Assembly: GCA_030694465.1 (NCBI GenBank) | Contig: JAUXYJ010000054.1 | Location: forward strand, 124,001 to 188,000 | Reading direction: 5' to 3' | DNA length: 64,000 nt | Source of the DNA: Deltaproteobacteria bacterium | GTDB lineage: Bacteria > Myxococcota_A > Polyangia > Polyangiales > Ga0077539 | Part shown: positions 44,828 to 53,600 of the stretch, one piece after another | How positions within the stretch are numbered: position 1 is the stretch's first letter | Layout: each line of letters opens with the position of its first letter | The notes under the pieces: generated by a model | What the model was told of the DNA's origin: nothing | Seen by the model: only the letters and a program-made list of their open reading frames with translations | Databases searched by the model: none | Made by a program: the position numbers and the translations under genes

Positions 44828-46714
44828 TCAGGGACGACGACGACGACGAGCCGCGAGAACGCCCGCAAGCGCAGCCATCGAGAGCCCCAGCGCGCCACCA
44901 CGGGCGTCATTGCGGCCCGCGGTACGGCAGCCGCATCCCCCTTCGGATTCGGAGCTCCCCACGCGCCCATCACGTCGACCCGCATCGCTTGCACTTGCAT
45001 CACCTCCACCAGCGTCAGCCACGGCGCCTGCGTCTGGAGACTCTAGGACATCTTCTGGGGAGCTCGCGTCGGTTGTCTCTTCGACGTCAGCCGCAGGAGC
45101 CTCTGCGTCGGGTGTCGAGGCGTCCATGCTTGCTCCGGCGTCGGCCCCAGCAACAGGCGTCACACGAATGCGAAAGGTGACCGTATCGTCGGCAGGACCA
45201 AACCACGTGCGGCCCTCTTGCACGAGACCAAAGCTCTCGGTGATCACCGTGGGCGTTGTCACGGTCGGGATGTTCAGCACAAACGAGAACCGACCCACTG
45301 TGTTGGTCGCGGTGGCACGATCCACTGGCGAGGGCCGCGTCGCGTTGACCCAGTTGACCGAGTCAAAGAAGCGGCTCGCTCGGTCACGGGGCTGCGTCGT
45401 GCCGAGGCGTGTGTTCACGACATCCCAGGTCGCGCTGCCGGTGTTGCGGTATTCGACCCAGGCGACAGGGCGAGTACCCGAGACGGCATCCATGGGATAG
45501 CTGGACGTCACGTAGGTCGCAGCGTACTCGGGCGCTGGCGGAGTGACCGCGCCGTTGTTGCGCACGAGCGTGAGAAAGCGATCCCAGTTCCAACCGTTTC
45601 CGGGGTCCTGATGGCGGCCGGCACCACCACACGTTGTCGCGGTGCTCGCACACGGAGCTCCTGAGCCCGACGTCGGAATTTGGTAGTGCCCAATGATGTG
45701 CTGGCGATCGATCGGGATGCGATAGCGATCGCACAACATGCGGGTCAATCGTGCGCTCGATTGGTACATCGCGTCGGTGTACCAGCGCCCCGGATCTGCA
45801 ACATAACCCTCGTGTTCAATGCCCACCGAGTTGTTGTTGTAGTAGGAATTTCCCCCGTGCCACGCGTTGGCCGACTCGCGGACCATCTGCGTCACTTCGC
45901 CATCGCTCGAGCGAATGTTGTAGTGCGCGCTGGCCATCGCCATGGGGTTCTGAAACCAAGAGATCGAGCCCGCATAGCTCCCCTGCATCGTGTGAATCAC
46001 AACGAACTGCACGGTCCCAGTGCGACTCGCACTAAAGTTCGACGTAGAGGCCTGCACCCACCGCGCGGGACCGTAATCCGTTGAGAACTGGGCCTGCTGA
46101 GACACCCCCATGAGCTCTTCAACAGTGGGTCCTGCGTGCGGAGAAACCTCAAGCATTTCGCCGGTAAAACTCTGTCCGCGTAGCCCTTGCCGGATGCCGT
46201 CCCACACGCGCCGCACATAGTCCGCCTGGACGCTCGGCCCATCGAGCCCAGAGAAGCGCCCCACTGCGCTCGCCCACGAGTCTACGCGGTCCGCTGTCGC
46301 CCCGGTCTGCGCGCCGAGCTCGGCGAGCACTGCAGCCGCTCCGCTGACCTGCAGCGGCATCGAACGCTCAAGCGCCGCTTGATCCACCTGCAAGAGCGCC
46401 AACGCGCGCCCAAGCGCGTCGTAGGGATGCCCATGCCGCAGGTGCATCGGCCCCAGCTCAAGGCCGGCGTGCGGAGAGCCGCGTTCGCCAGCGTGTTCGT
46501 CCTGTGCGACCGGGGCTCGCCATTCGGTCTCGGCGTAGCTCAGTGCCAACAGCACCTCGCGAGGGACCCCGAATCGCGAAGAGGCTAGCTCGATCGCCGA
46601 CCCCAAGGACGTCGCCTCTTGGGCGACCGCGCGCGCGTGATCCGCAGCAGAAGGAGCGCAAGAAAACAATCCGAGCGCTAAGCAGAGCGAGAGTCCACGC
46701 AGTTGTGTTCGCAT
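44828..46714 (-). CDS. Secreted N-acetylmuramoyl-L-alanine amidase (Amidase_2/PGRP) with MYXO-CTERM-like tail
   Basis: A 628-residue exported cell-wall hydrolase. From the ATG at 46714 (GGAGG Shine-Dalgarno, 5-base spacing) it has a signal with possible lipobox LFSC. An SLT-like helical region follows ('VPREVLLALSYAETEW'), then a zinc amidase domain ('VQFVVIHTMQGSYAG', 'NNNSVGIEHEGYV', 'AGRHQDPGNGWNWDRF' with His and Asp ligands). A beta-sandwich resembling the NBR1-type domain comes next ('VAWVEYRNTGSATWDVVNTR'), then an Asp/Ala-rich linker of about 60 residues, and finally 'GCGCRTAGRNDARGG' plus a hydrophobic helix and RRRRRP, a MYXO-CTERM-like sorting signal. It probably degrades prey or own peptidoglycan at the cell surface. 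Confidence 0.87.
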   Translation of the reverse strand: MRTQLRGLSLCLALGLFSCAPSAADHARAVAQEATSLGSAIELASSRFGVPREVLLALSYAETEWRAPVAQDEHAGERGSPHAGLELGPMHLRHGHPYDALGRALALLQVDQAALERSMPLQVSGAAAVLAELGAQTGATADRVDSWASAVGRFSGLDGPSVQADYVRRVWDGIRQGLRGQSFTGEMLEVSPHAGPTVEELMGVSQQAQFSTDYGPARWVQASTSNFSASRTGTVQFVVIHTMQGSYAGSISWFQNPMAMASAHYNIRSSDGEVTQMVRESANAWHGGNSYYNNNSVGIEHEGYVADPGRWYTDAMYQSSARLTRMLCDRYRIPIDRQHIIGHYQIPTSGSGAPCASTATTCGGAGRHQDPGNGWNWDRFLTLVRNNGAVTPPAPEYAATYVTSSYPMDAVSGTRPVAWVEYRNTGSATWDVVNTRLGTTQPRDRASRFFDSVNWVNATRPSPVDRATATNTVGRFSFVLNIPTVTTPTVITESFGLVQEGRTWFGPADDTVTFRIRVTPVAGADAGASMDASTPDAEAPAADVEETTDASSPEDVLESPDAGAVADAGGGDASASDAGRRDGRVGSSESEGGCGCRTAGRNDARGGALGLSMAALAGVLAARRRRRP

Positions 46715-46872
46715 TTTGGCCTCCGGTGACCGCAAGGATCGTACCGCAATCAATGCGCCGCTGTCCGAAGTAGTTCTCACACAAAGAGTGCGATTTCTTT
46801 CGTAGAACTGAGCTCTCAAGCTGCCACCGCGTGTGGCGCCCGTACCGAGACCGCAGAGAGAGAGATCACCCA

Positions 46873-47748
46873 GTGGGACAAATTCTTGACGGAAAGCGCA
46901 TCGCCGAGTCGTTGCGGGCCACAGTCGCTCGAGCCGCCGCTGATTTTACAGATCGAATGGGTCGCCCCCCAGGCCTTGAGGTCGTCCTCGTTGGAGAAGA
47001 CCCCGCGTCGAGCGTCTACGTCCGCAACAAAGCGCGTGCCTGCGAAGCCGCTGGAATTCGTGGCGTTGTCCACACGCTCCCTGCGTCCACATCCGAGCAA
47101 GCGTTGATCGCGCGGGTCCACGCGCTCAACGAACAACCCAACGTCGATGGCATCTTGGTGCAGCTCCCGGTACCGGCCCACATCGAAGCAGACCGCGTCT
47201 TTGATGCGGTAGACGCCGCCAAGGACGTCGACGGTTTTCACCCGCTCAACGCGGGGTTGCTCTTCGAAGGACGCGCTGGCCTCGTGCCCTGCACGCCATG
47301 GGGCTGCATGCGCTTGCTCGACGCCGCGCAAATCGAGGTTGCAGGCAAACACGCGGTGGTCGTTGGCCGAAGCAACATCGTCGGAAAGCCTGCAGCGATG
47401 CTCCTGCTCCAGCGCTCGGCGACCGTCACGATGGCGCACTCAAAGACTCGCAATTTGCCTGCGCTCTGTCGCGATGCCGACATCTTGATCGCGGCGGTCG
47501 GTCGTCCCGAAATGATCCGCGGCGATTGGATCAAGCCCGGCGCGGTCGTCCTCGACGTGGGCATCAACCGCAACGACGAGTCCAAGCTCGTGGGAGACGT
47601 CGCCTTCGCCGAAGCGCTCGAAGTCGCAGCGTTTGTAACGCCCGTGCCTGGCGGCGTCGGTCCGATGACCATCGCGTGCTTGCTCGAAAACACAGTGCGT
47701 GCGGCGTGGATGCGCGCAGGACTCCCGCCGTCCGAGCTTAAGCTCTAG
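46873..47748 (+). CDS. folD: Bifunctional methylenetetrahydrofolate dehydrogenase/cyclohydrolase
   Basis: FolD interconverts 5,10-methylene-THF and 10-formyl-THF using NADP. The 291-residue product from GTG 46873 has the YxxxK catalytic motif in '[16 protein letters not shown]', '[14 protein letters not shown]', '[12 protein letters not shown]', '[12 protein letters not shown]', the dinucleotide motif '[18 protein letters not shown]' and the closing '[19 protein letters not shown]'. All match the family. The purine-rich GAGAGAGA stretch before the GTG can serve as Shine-Dalgarno. The stop overlaps the convergent parB stop in CTAG (47745-47748). Confidence 0.95.
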   Translation: MGQILDGKRIAESLRATVARAAADFTDRMGRPPGLEVVLVGEDPASSVYVRNKARACEAAGIRGVVHTLPASTSEQALIARVHALNEQPNVDGILVQLPVPAHIEADRVFDAVDAAKDVDGFHPLNAGLLFEGRAGLVPCTPWGCMRLLDAAQIEVAGKHAVVVGRSNIVGKPAAMLLLQRSATVTMAHSKTRNLPALCRDADILIAAVGRPEMIRGDWIKPGAVVLDVGINRNDESKLVGDVAFAEALEVAAFVTPVPGGVGPMTIACLLENTVRAAWMRAGLPPSELKL

Positions 47749-48668
47749 CGGCCCAAGACCTTCTCGATGAAGCGATCCAGTTGATCGAGTGAATCGTAGG
47801 CGATTTCCACGGTCCCGCTCTGTTTGCTTGGGTCCTCGCGGACTACCACTGGGGCACCGATCGACGCGGACAATCGCGCCTCAAGCTCGCGAACGTTGGG
47901 GCTCTCAGTGCTGCTCTTTCGCGGAGTCTCAGGCTCCGCGGACTTGGTCTTGCTCGGTGTCGCGGGGGCAGCTGCCTTGCGTACTCGCGCCTCGGTCTCA
48001 CGAACGCTCAGGCGTTTTGCAACGATTTCGCTCGCGAGCGCGGCCATCAGGCCTGGATCTTCGGCCACCCCGAGCAGCACCTTCGCGTGTCCCTCTGAGA
48101 GCTCTCCCGCCACGACTCGCTCTCGAACAGCGCTCGGCAAGAGCAACAAGCGCAGCGAGTTTGTGATCGAAACCCTGGATTTTCCCAGGCGCTGTGCGAG
48201 CGTGCCGTGATCATATCGGTGCTCGTCGAGCAGCCGTTTGTAAGCCTCGGCGGTCTCCATGGGGTCGAGATCGCGTCGCTGAATGTTCTCTACCAAGGCC
48301 CACTCAAACGCTGTGGACTCAGCCACGTCTTTGATCACGACGGGCACCTCGCGCAGGCCCGCGCGTTGGGCTGCGCGCCAGCGGCGCTCTCCGGCGATGA
48401 TCTCAAGGTCGTCGCCGAGCTTGCGCACGACGATGGGCTGGATCATCCCCTGTGCCTTGAGGCTCTCGGCGAGCTCACGAAGGCCATCGTCGTCAAATCG
48501 CTTTCGCGGCTGGCTGGGCGAGGGGACTAGGCGTTCGACGGGGACATGCTGAAACTCTTGTTCGGCTTTGCTCGCTGCGCGTTCGGTCACGCTGGGCAAG
48601 AGCGCATCGAGGCCTCGTCCCAACGCACGTCGTGGCTCAGGGCCCTTCTTGCTCTTGTCATTCGCCAT
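47745..48668 (-). CDS. parB: Chromosome partitioning protein ParB
   Basis: CTP-dependent DNA clamp that binds parS and works with ParA in chromosome segregation; 307 aa. The N-domain has '[12 protein letters not shown]', the ParB/Sulfiredoxin CTP-binding region '[17 protein letters not shown]' and the GERR box '[16 protein letters not shown]'. The helix-turn-helix DNA-binding domain contains '[20 protein letters not shown]', and 'GHAKVLLG' follows. A Ser/Thr/Lys-rich linker leads to the C-terminal dimerisation domain ending '[14 protein letters not shown]'. GGAG lies 5 bases before the ATG. It follows parA by 33 bases. No convincing parS (TGTTNCACGTGNAACA) was seen in the window. Confidence 0.95.
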   Translation of the reverse strand: MANDKSKKGPEPRRALGRGLDALLPSVTERAASKAEQEFQHVPVERLVPSPSQPRKRFDDDGLRELAESLKAQGMIQPIVVRKLGDDLEIIAGERRWRAAQRAGLREVPVVIKDVAESTAFEWALVENIQRRDLDPMETAEAYKRLLDEHRYDHGTLAQRLGKSRVSITNSLRLLLLPSAVRERVVAGELSEGHAKVLLGVAEDPGLMAALASEIVAKRLSVRETEARVRKAAAPATPSKTKSAEPETPRKSSTESPNVRELEARLSASIGAPVVVREDPSKQSGTVEIAYDSLDQLDRFIEKVLGR

Positions 48669-48701
48669 GACTGCTCCGATTTTTTTCACACGAATGCATT
48701 T

Positions 48702-49460
48702 CTAGCCGCGCGGGCCGAGGAGCTCTTTGGCAAACTCCAAGTATGCCTGCGCCCCTGTCGAGCGCGCATCGTACAGCAGCACAGGCTGTCCAAAACTAGG
48801 CGCCTCACTCAAGCGCACGTTGCGCGGAATCACCGTGTCAAACACACGAAAGTGCTTTCGTACTTCGTCCGCGACCTGCTTGGCGAGGTTGTTGCGGCCA
48901 TCGAACATGGTGAGGAGCACGCCCTCAACCTTGAGCTTCGAATTACGCGCCGCTTTGACTCTCCCGATCGTCTCGGCCAGCTGACCGAGGCCCTCAAGCG
49001 CAAAGTACTCACACTGCATCGGGACAATCACTGCGTCCGCGGCGCACAGCGCGTTGAGTGTCAACAGACCGAGGCTCGGTGGGCAGTCGATAAACACGTA
49101 GTCAAACCGGCGCCTGAGCTTCTCAATCGCGCCACGCATGACCAAATCACGCCCCTCGCGATCGATGAGCTCGTACTCGGCACCCACGAGGTCCGGCGAT
49201 GCCGGCGCGACCTTGAGCGTGGCAAGCGCCGTGTCCTGCATCACATCGACCAAGTTAGCGCGCCCCAAGAGCACGTCGTAGGTGCCCCGAACGACGCTCC
49301 GAGGCGCGATCCCAACGCCAGACGAAGCGTTGCCTTGCGGATCCATGTCGATCAGCAATGTACGCTTTTCTGCAGCCGCAACGCTCGCGGCGAGATTGAC
49401 GCTGGTGGTGGTCTTGCCAACGCCACCCTTCTGATTGGCCACTGCGAATACTCGTCCCAT
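48702..49460 (-). CDS. parA: Chromosome partitioning ATPase ParA
   Basis: A deviant-Walker ATPase, 252 aa, forming the nucleoid gradient that drives ParB-origin segregation. Walker A is 'VANQKGGVGKTTTSVNLAAS' with the signature lysine, followed by 'LLIDMDPQGNASSGVG' and the 'FDYVFIDCPPSLGLLTLNAL' block. No N-terminal HTH is present, as in chromosomal (type Ib-like, Soj) proteins. Start ATG 49460 is at the conserved MGRVFAVANQKG; the longer frame upstream lies in the promoter region. parA is transcribed before parB; together they hint at a chromosomal origin-proximal location, though dnaA and gidA are absent here. Confidence 0.95.
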   Translation of the reverse strand: MGRVFAVANQKGGVGKTTTSVNLAASVAAAEKRTLLIDMDPQGNASSGVGIAPRSVVRGTYDVLLGRANLVDVMQDTALATLKVAPASPDLVGAEYELIDREGRDLVMRGAIEKLRRRFDYVFIDCPPSLGLLTLNALCAADAVIVPMQCEYFALEGLGQLAETIGRVKAARNSKLKVEGVLLTMFDGRNNLAKQVADEVRKHFRVFDTVIPRNVRLSEAPSFGQPVLLYDARSTGAQAYLEFAKELLGPRG

Positions 49461-49679
49461 GGAAGCGACCGAGGTCTGTACATCGTTCGCTTCGAGACAG
49501 CAACGCGCACCGTCGCAATCGCCCCGCAATCCTCCGCAAGTGGCGCCAGGACAGTGCAAGCTCTTGGGTTTCATTCACGGTAATTTATTGGAGTCAAGCA
49601 AATCACTTGAGGCTCACAGAAACTCGCGCACTTTCTTGCCGCATTGACGGGATGGGTTAGGGTCGGTGCAGATGTAGGT

Positions 49680-49994
49680 GTGAGTAGGCGATCGCGACAA
49701 AACGCGGTCGCAAATGCGCTCAATCGTGTTGGACCCGCCAACCCGTTTGAGCGCGCACGACGCACCCTAGCGGGACATATCTTGTCCCCTGAGGATCGAG
49801 CAGAGCTTCGATCACCTGCCACACGCGCCGACGCGTTGTGGTGGGCGTCGGCTGCGTGCGCACACCACATCCCCAACGACCCATTACTAGTCCGTCTGCA
49901 GGAGATTTTGCACCATGAAGTCCTATCGCTCGTACGAAGAATTCGCCCGCGAAGAGATCCGCCCCGGCAGCCGCATTGGGTTCTCGCTCGATGA
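49680..49994 (+). CDS. Possible small protein, function unknown
   Basis: An open frame of 104 codons from a GTG at 49680. The middle has protein-like character ('PANPFERARRTLAGHILSPE' and 'LLVRLQEILHHEV'), with GC-rich third positions. The last 26 codons overlap the better-supported 52-residue gene at 49915 in another frame, and their product (Arg/Pro-rich) looks like a shadow. The gene may really end near 49915, or the two frames may be joined by a frameshift, or this frame may be non-coding. Divergent from parA by about 220 bases. Confidence 0.3.
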   Translation: MSRRSRQNAVANALNRVGPANPFERARRTLAGHILSPEDRAELRSPATRADALWWASAACAHHIPNDPLLVRLQEILHHEVLSLVRRIRPRRDPPRQPHWVLAR

Positions 49995-50073
49995 GCTCGA
50001 CATCGAGAACAGCTACGACGAGGACTTCTCGTTCAGCGACAAAGAGTCGCTCGACGAAGACGAAGACGCATAG
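49915..50073 (+). CDS. Small acidic protein (52 aa)
   Basis: A short gene with an AGGAG Shine-Dalgarno 10 bases before the ATG. The product begins MKSYRSYEEFAREEIRPGSR and ends in an acidic stretch (ESLDEDEDA). About one third of its residues are Asp or Glu; it has no signal peptide, membrane segment or Cys. Nucleotide use favours G/C in third positions, so it looks truly coding. An in-frame TAG just upstream rules out a longer start. Function unknown; acidic small proteins often act as regulators or inhibitors of DNA- or RNA-binding partners, which is only a guess here. It is convergent with the next lipoprotein gene. Confidence 0.6.
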   Translation: MKSYRSYEEFAREEIRPGSRIGFSLDELDIENSYDEDFSFSDKESLDEDEDA

Positions 50074-50103
50074 TCCGCCCCTGCGCGCTTGGCAATGCGT
50101 GGG

Positions 50104-51639
50104 TCAGCGAGGACGAATGGCCTGCTGACGAAGCTGACGGATCACTTCTGGCGAGAGCTGCGAGGGGTCCGAAGGACGCACGACCGAGGGGGCTTGGGCA
50201 CGTTGCGTGGGCAACGGGGCTTCAGTAGGGGCGGTCGGTGCTTCGGGTTGCGCTGTGGGCGCTGCTGGAGGCGCGGCGATGGCGGCGATCGCAGCGGTGG
50301 GGATCATGATGGGGGCGATGGCGTTGACGTTGGCCGTGGCGGCCGCCGTGCGAAACGTGAGCGTGCCAAAGCGCTCGACGTTGTGAAAGCTCCCACCACC
50401 GGGAGCTCGCCAGCCTGCGAAGCGTTGAGGGCCTTGGCGAGGCTTGTCCATCAAGAAAAAGTTCACCCGCCACGAGTCACCGTCTTGCGGCGGAACTCGC
50501 TGTGCACCGCTCGAAATATCGCTCCACGGGATCGCTACTTCAACGCTGTAACCGGTGTCTTGATCACCCGGGTTGCCAAGCGTCCCGTTGCGAACGACCG
50601 CGACACGCACGTTTGGATTCCACTGAAGATTTCCAAACGAACTGCCCGTCGGTGGCTGCGGCTGCTGCGAATCAAACGTGTGCCCGCCGGGCGAGACCTG
50701 AAGCTCGTAGTAGTCCCGGCCATCGCCATTGGGGTCGATCAACACTTCGGTCGTATCGTTCTCCCAATAGTGCGCGTCCCTTGTGGTTGCCGTCTCCATG
50801 AGGTTGTCGTCTTGCACTTCCCAACCGAAGTACAAAAAGCGGTTGTCCCAGAGCACACGCACGCTCCCGCGTGAGTCGCCCGGACCCGCTGGCTGGCCAC
50901 TCGCAACATTGACGAGGGCGCCCGTGGACGCGGCAGATCGCCACGCCACCTCATCGAGACGGCCATCTATGTTTATGGCCTCCGTCGCTGTCGTGACGGA
51001 TAAATGAGCTGCGGTGGGGTTGGCAGCGCTAGGCGCGGCCGGGGCAGGGGGCGCCGCGGGGGCAGGCGGGGTTACGCCGGTGCGAATCTCGATCGCACGC
51101 AGGCGATTCTCGACAGCCGTCGCCGTGGTTGTGCGCACGGCCATTCGCTCATCGCCCTTCCACATGCCGATGTTGACACGCACAATCGGGGCATCCCACG
51201 CGGCCGGGATCTCAAAGGTCTGGGTGTCCGTGATGAACTCGCCGCGGCGCCAACGCTCAGGCTGGTAGAGACGTCGCACTTCGCCGTCGTTGTCGTGGTT
51301 CTCGCGTGGACGCTCTGCGTCGTCGAGATGGGTGAAGAGCTTCCAACCATCGCCGACGGTCGCGTTGCACTGCCAGTACCACTTGATCGTGACCGACGTA
51401 CCGGGACGGATCGTGTCGGTCGCGGGCGTGATGTCGTAGCCAAGGAGCGTCACTTTGTCTGCGAAATTGACGTTCAAACGATGTTGCGGCGTCGGCGCAG
51501 TGCTCGACGCGACGCGTGCGCGTACGGCGTCGACTTCGCGCGACGACGGGCCGGTAGCTCCGTTACGACGACTCTGTTCTACACATGCGGCGCTCGTGAT
51601 GAGCATCCCGCACAACATCCACTGTCCAAGCTTCTTCAT
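50104..51639 (-). CDS. Lipoprotein with CBM9/DOMON-like domain
   Basis: A 511-residue envelope protein. It has a lipoprotein signal with lipobox TSAAC (Cys19) and an N-terminal beta-domain (about 50-175, 'VTLLGYDITPATDTIRPGTS', with 'FTHLDDAERPREN') like those seen next to carbohydrate- or haem-binding modules. A Pro/Ala linker and a CBM9-like (DOMON) sandwich follow (about 215-410; 'INIDGRLDEVAWRSAAS', 'LYFGWEVQDDNLMETATT', 'YSVEVAIPWSDI', 'WRVNFFLMDKPR'). The C-terminus is a low-complexity Ala/Pro tail. CBM9 binds sugar ends; DOMON relatives bind haem or sugars, so the ligand is open. AGGAG precedes the ATG. A related domain occurs in the protein at 54531. Confidence 0.8.
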   Translation of the reverse strand: MKKLGQWMLCGMLITSAACVEQSRRNGATGPSSREVDAVRARVASSTAPTPQHRLNVNFADKVTLLGYDITPATDTIRPGTSVTIKWYWQCNATVGDGWKLFTHLDDAERPRENHDNDGEVRRLYQPERWRRGEFITDTQTFEIPAAWDAPIVRVNIGMWKGDERMAVRTTTATAVENRLRAIEIRTGVTPPAPAAPPAPAAPSAANPTAAHLSVTTATEAINIDGRLDEVAWRSAASTGALVNVASGQPAGPGDSRGSVRVLWDNRFLYFGWEVQDDNLMETATTRDAHYWENDTTEVLIDPNGDGRDYYELQVSPGGHTFDSQQPQPPTGSSFGNLQWNPNVRVAVVRNGTLGNPGDQDTGYSVEVAIPWSDISSGAQRVPPQDGDSWRVNFFLMDKPRQGPQRFAGWRAPGGGSFHNVERFGTLTFRTAAATANVNAIAPIMIPTAAIAAIAAPPAAPTAQPEAPTAPTEAPLPTQRAQAPSVVRPSDPSQLSPEVIRQLRQQAIRPR

Positions 51640-51821
51640 GGGGTCTTGTCTCCTGGTTCGTCTTTCGCACCGCTCGTCGAGTCGCTCATCGCGAATCTCG
51701 AGTCTGCAAACTGCGACATAGCAAACGGTCCACTATGTATTGGGTACGTAAATTTCAGTCGCTTCGTAGCGTGTGACGCAGCGAGCGGCGTGACACCACC
51801 CACTGTGAACTCTCTCGATCC

Positions 51822-53501
51822 TTAGCGCTTGCGGCCCTTCTTGCGGGCGTCGCGCTCGGCCTTACGGGCCTGCTTTTTCTTGTCCTTGTCTTCGGGCTTC
51901 TTGCGCGGCCCTGCGGCCGCCTCGGGACCGCCGCCAAACATCGACGCGAGCATCGAGGCGTCCGGCATGCCGCCACCGCCCATTCCAGGCATGCCGCCAA
52001 AGCCAGGCATTCCGGACATTCCAGGCATTCCTCCGCCCGCTACGCCTGCTTGGACCATCTCTTTCGCGAGGTTCTGCATCGCCGCGTCGCCGCCCTCGAC
52101 GTTGAGCATTTTGCGCAACCGATTGGCCATGGCGAGCTGCTTTGCGCCAGGCAATTTGCCAAGCAAACCCACTTGCTTGCCAATGTTGCCCATGAAGCCC
52201 TTCATGAAATTAAATTTCTGGACGAGGTCCTGCACCTGCTCAACGGTCGACCCTGAGCCGCGGGCAACACGTTCGGCGCGCCCTGGCTGCTCAAACAGCG
52301 CACTGTTGGCGCGTTCGGCTTTGGTCATCGAGCGGATCATCGATTCGACGCGATCAAACTCGCGCTCATCGACGTTCATGCCCTGAGACATCGCTTCAGA
52401 AGCGAACGGGATTTTCTCTAGGAGATCCTTGATGGGCCCCATCTTTCGGATGGTCCCGACCTGGTTCAAGAAGTCATCGAAGGTAAACTCATCGCGAAGC
52501 ATTCGCATCGCGTCTTGCGCGGCCTGCTTCTCGTCTACGACGTTCTTAAAGTCGTTGTAGAGACCAATGACATCGCCGAATCCCAAGATTCGCGACGCCA
52601 TGCCCTCGGCGCGAAATGGCTCAAGCCGATCCATGTGCTCGCCGGTCCCGACGAACTTGATCGGCACGCTGGTGACCTCACGAATCGAGAGCGCAGCGCC
52701 ACCACGAGCGTCGCCGTCGAGCATCGTGAGCACTGCGCCCGTGAGACCCAGTCGTTCGTGAAATGCCTGCGCGGTGCCGAGCGTGTTTTGGCCGGCAGCA
52801 GCGTTGCAAACGAGCAGGATATTGTGCGGAGAAGTGTCCTTCTTGATGTCCGCGAGCTCTTGCATCAAGCGCTCGTCCACAGCGAGACGACCTGCAGTGT
52901 CAAAGATCACCACATCGCGCTTTTGGACCCGCGCCACCGCCAGCCCCTGTTTGCACACCTCCACGGGCGACATGTCCATGCGCGCGGGCTTAAACACCGG
53001 CACATCGACCTTTTTGCCAAGGATTTCGAGCTGTTCAACGGCCGCAGGACGCTGAAGATCGGCTGCAACGAGCAGGACCTTCTTGCCGTCGCGCACAAAA
53101 AGCCGAGCGATTTTGGCGCTGGTTGTTGTCTTGCCCTGACCTTGGAGTCCCACCATCATGATCACGGTGGGCTGCCCAGCGGGCGCAAACACAATGGCCT
53201 CGCCGTCTTCGGCGGACATCAAGCGGACCATCTCGTCCGAGCAAATCTTGATGAAGTGATCCGCTGCACTGAGCGTAACTTTCTTCTCGCCGTGCTGCGC
53301 GCGAAGGGCAACGCTCTGCCCAATCGCTTGCTCTTTTACACGCGCAAGAAAGCGCTTAACCACGCCGAGCTCAACGTCGGCTTCGAGCAACGACAAGCGA
53401 ACGTCGCGTAGCGCGCCGTCAATGTTGTCTTCGGACAACTCAGCGATTCCAGTGAGCTTCTCCCGCGCAGCGCGGAAACCTCGAGCGAGCGCATCGAACA
53501 T
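51822..53501 (-). CDS. ffh: Signal recognition particle protein Ffh
   Basis: SRP GTPase, 559 aa, with N, G and M domains. The G domain has Walker A 'VGLQGQGKTTTSAKIA' (about 117-132) and 'DTAGRLAVDERLM'. The guanine-specificity motif is TMLD (259-262) in 'AVLTMLDGDARGGAALS', where TKxD is expected; the segment before it reads 'VCNAAAGQ' where VDxxxGQ is usual. The M domain is Met-rich ('MIRSMTKAERANSALFEQPG' onward) and ends in a long Gly/Met repeat ('GMPGMSGMPGFGGMPGMGG') then a Lys/Arg-rich tail. Length is above the usual 450-500 aa because of that tail. It follows upp on the minus strand after 99 bases. Confidence 0.94.
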   Translation of the reverse strand: MFDALARGFRAAREKLTGIAELSEDNIDGALRDVRLSLLEADVELGVVKRFLARVKEQAIGQSVALRAQHGEKKVTLSAADHFIKICSDEMVRLMSAEDGEAIVFAPAGQPTVIMMVGLQGQGKTTTSAKIARLFVRDGKKVLLVAADLQRPAAVEQLEILGKKVDVPVFKPARMDMSPVEVCKQGLAVARVQKRDVVIFDTAGRLAVDERLMQELADIKKDTSPHNILLVCNAAAGQNTLGTAQAFHERLGLTGAVLTMLDGDARGGAALSIREVTSVPIKFVGTGEHMDRLEPFRAEGMASRILGFGDVIGLYNDFKNVVDEKQAAQDAMRMLRDEFTFDDFLNQVGTIRKMGPIKDLLEKIPFASEAMSQGMNVDEREFDRVESMIRSMTKAERANSALFEQPGRAERVARGSGSTVEQVQDLVQKFNFMKGFMGNIGKQVGLLGKLPGAKQLAMANRLRKMLNVEGGDAAMQNLAKEMVQAGVAGGGMPGMSGMPGFGGMPGMGGGGMPDASMLASMFGGGPEAAAGPRKKPEDKDKKKQARKAERDARKKGRKR

Positions 53502-53527
53502 GAGCTTTTCTTTCTTCTCTTCCCTGC

Positions 53528-53568
53528 GCGGCGGGTTAGCACGCCGCTTGCCCTTGCTTCAAGCAAGG
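53528..53568 (-). repeat. Two adjacent hairpins in the ffh leader
   Basis: A GCGGCG...CGCCGC stem (53528-53533 with 53542-53547) and a 7-base stem CCTTGCT-TCA-AGCAAGG (53552-53568) lie side by side just upstream of ffh. Neither has a T run, so they look like leader structure rather than a terminator. Confidence 0.4.
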
Positions 53569-53600
53569 TAAAATCAACTCGGTGGGGGACGACGTGGCAC

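Noticed and set aside
47745..49680. parS sites near parAB
   Set aside because: No 16-base palindrome of the TGTTNCACGTGNAACA type was found in or around the genes.
51960..52035. Tandem DNA repeat in minus-strand ffh
   Set aside because: Explained by the Gly/Met-rich codons of the Ffh tail, not a mobile or regulatory repeat.
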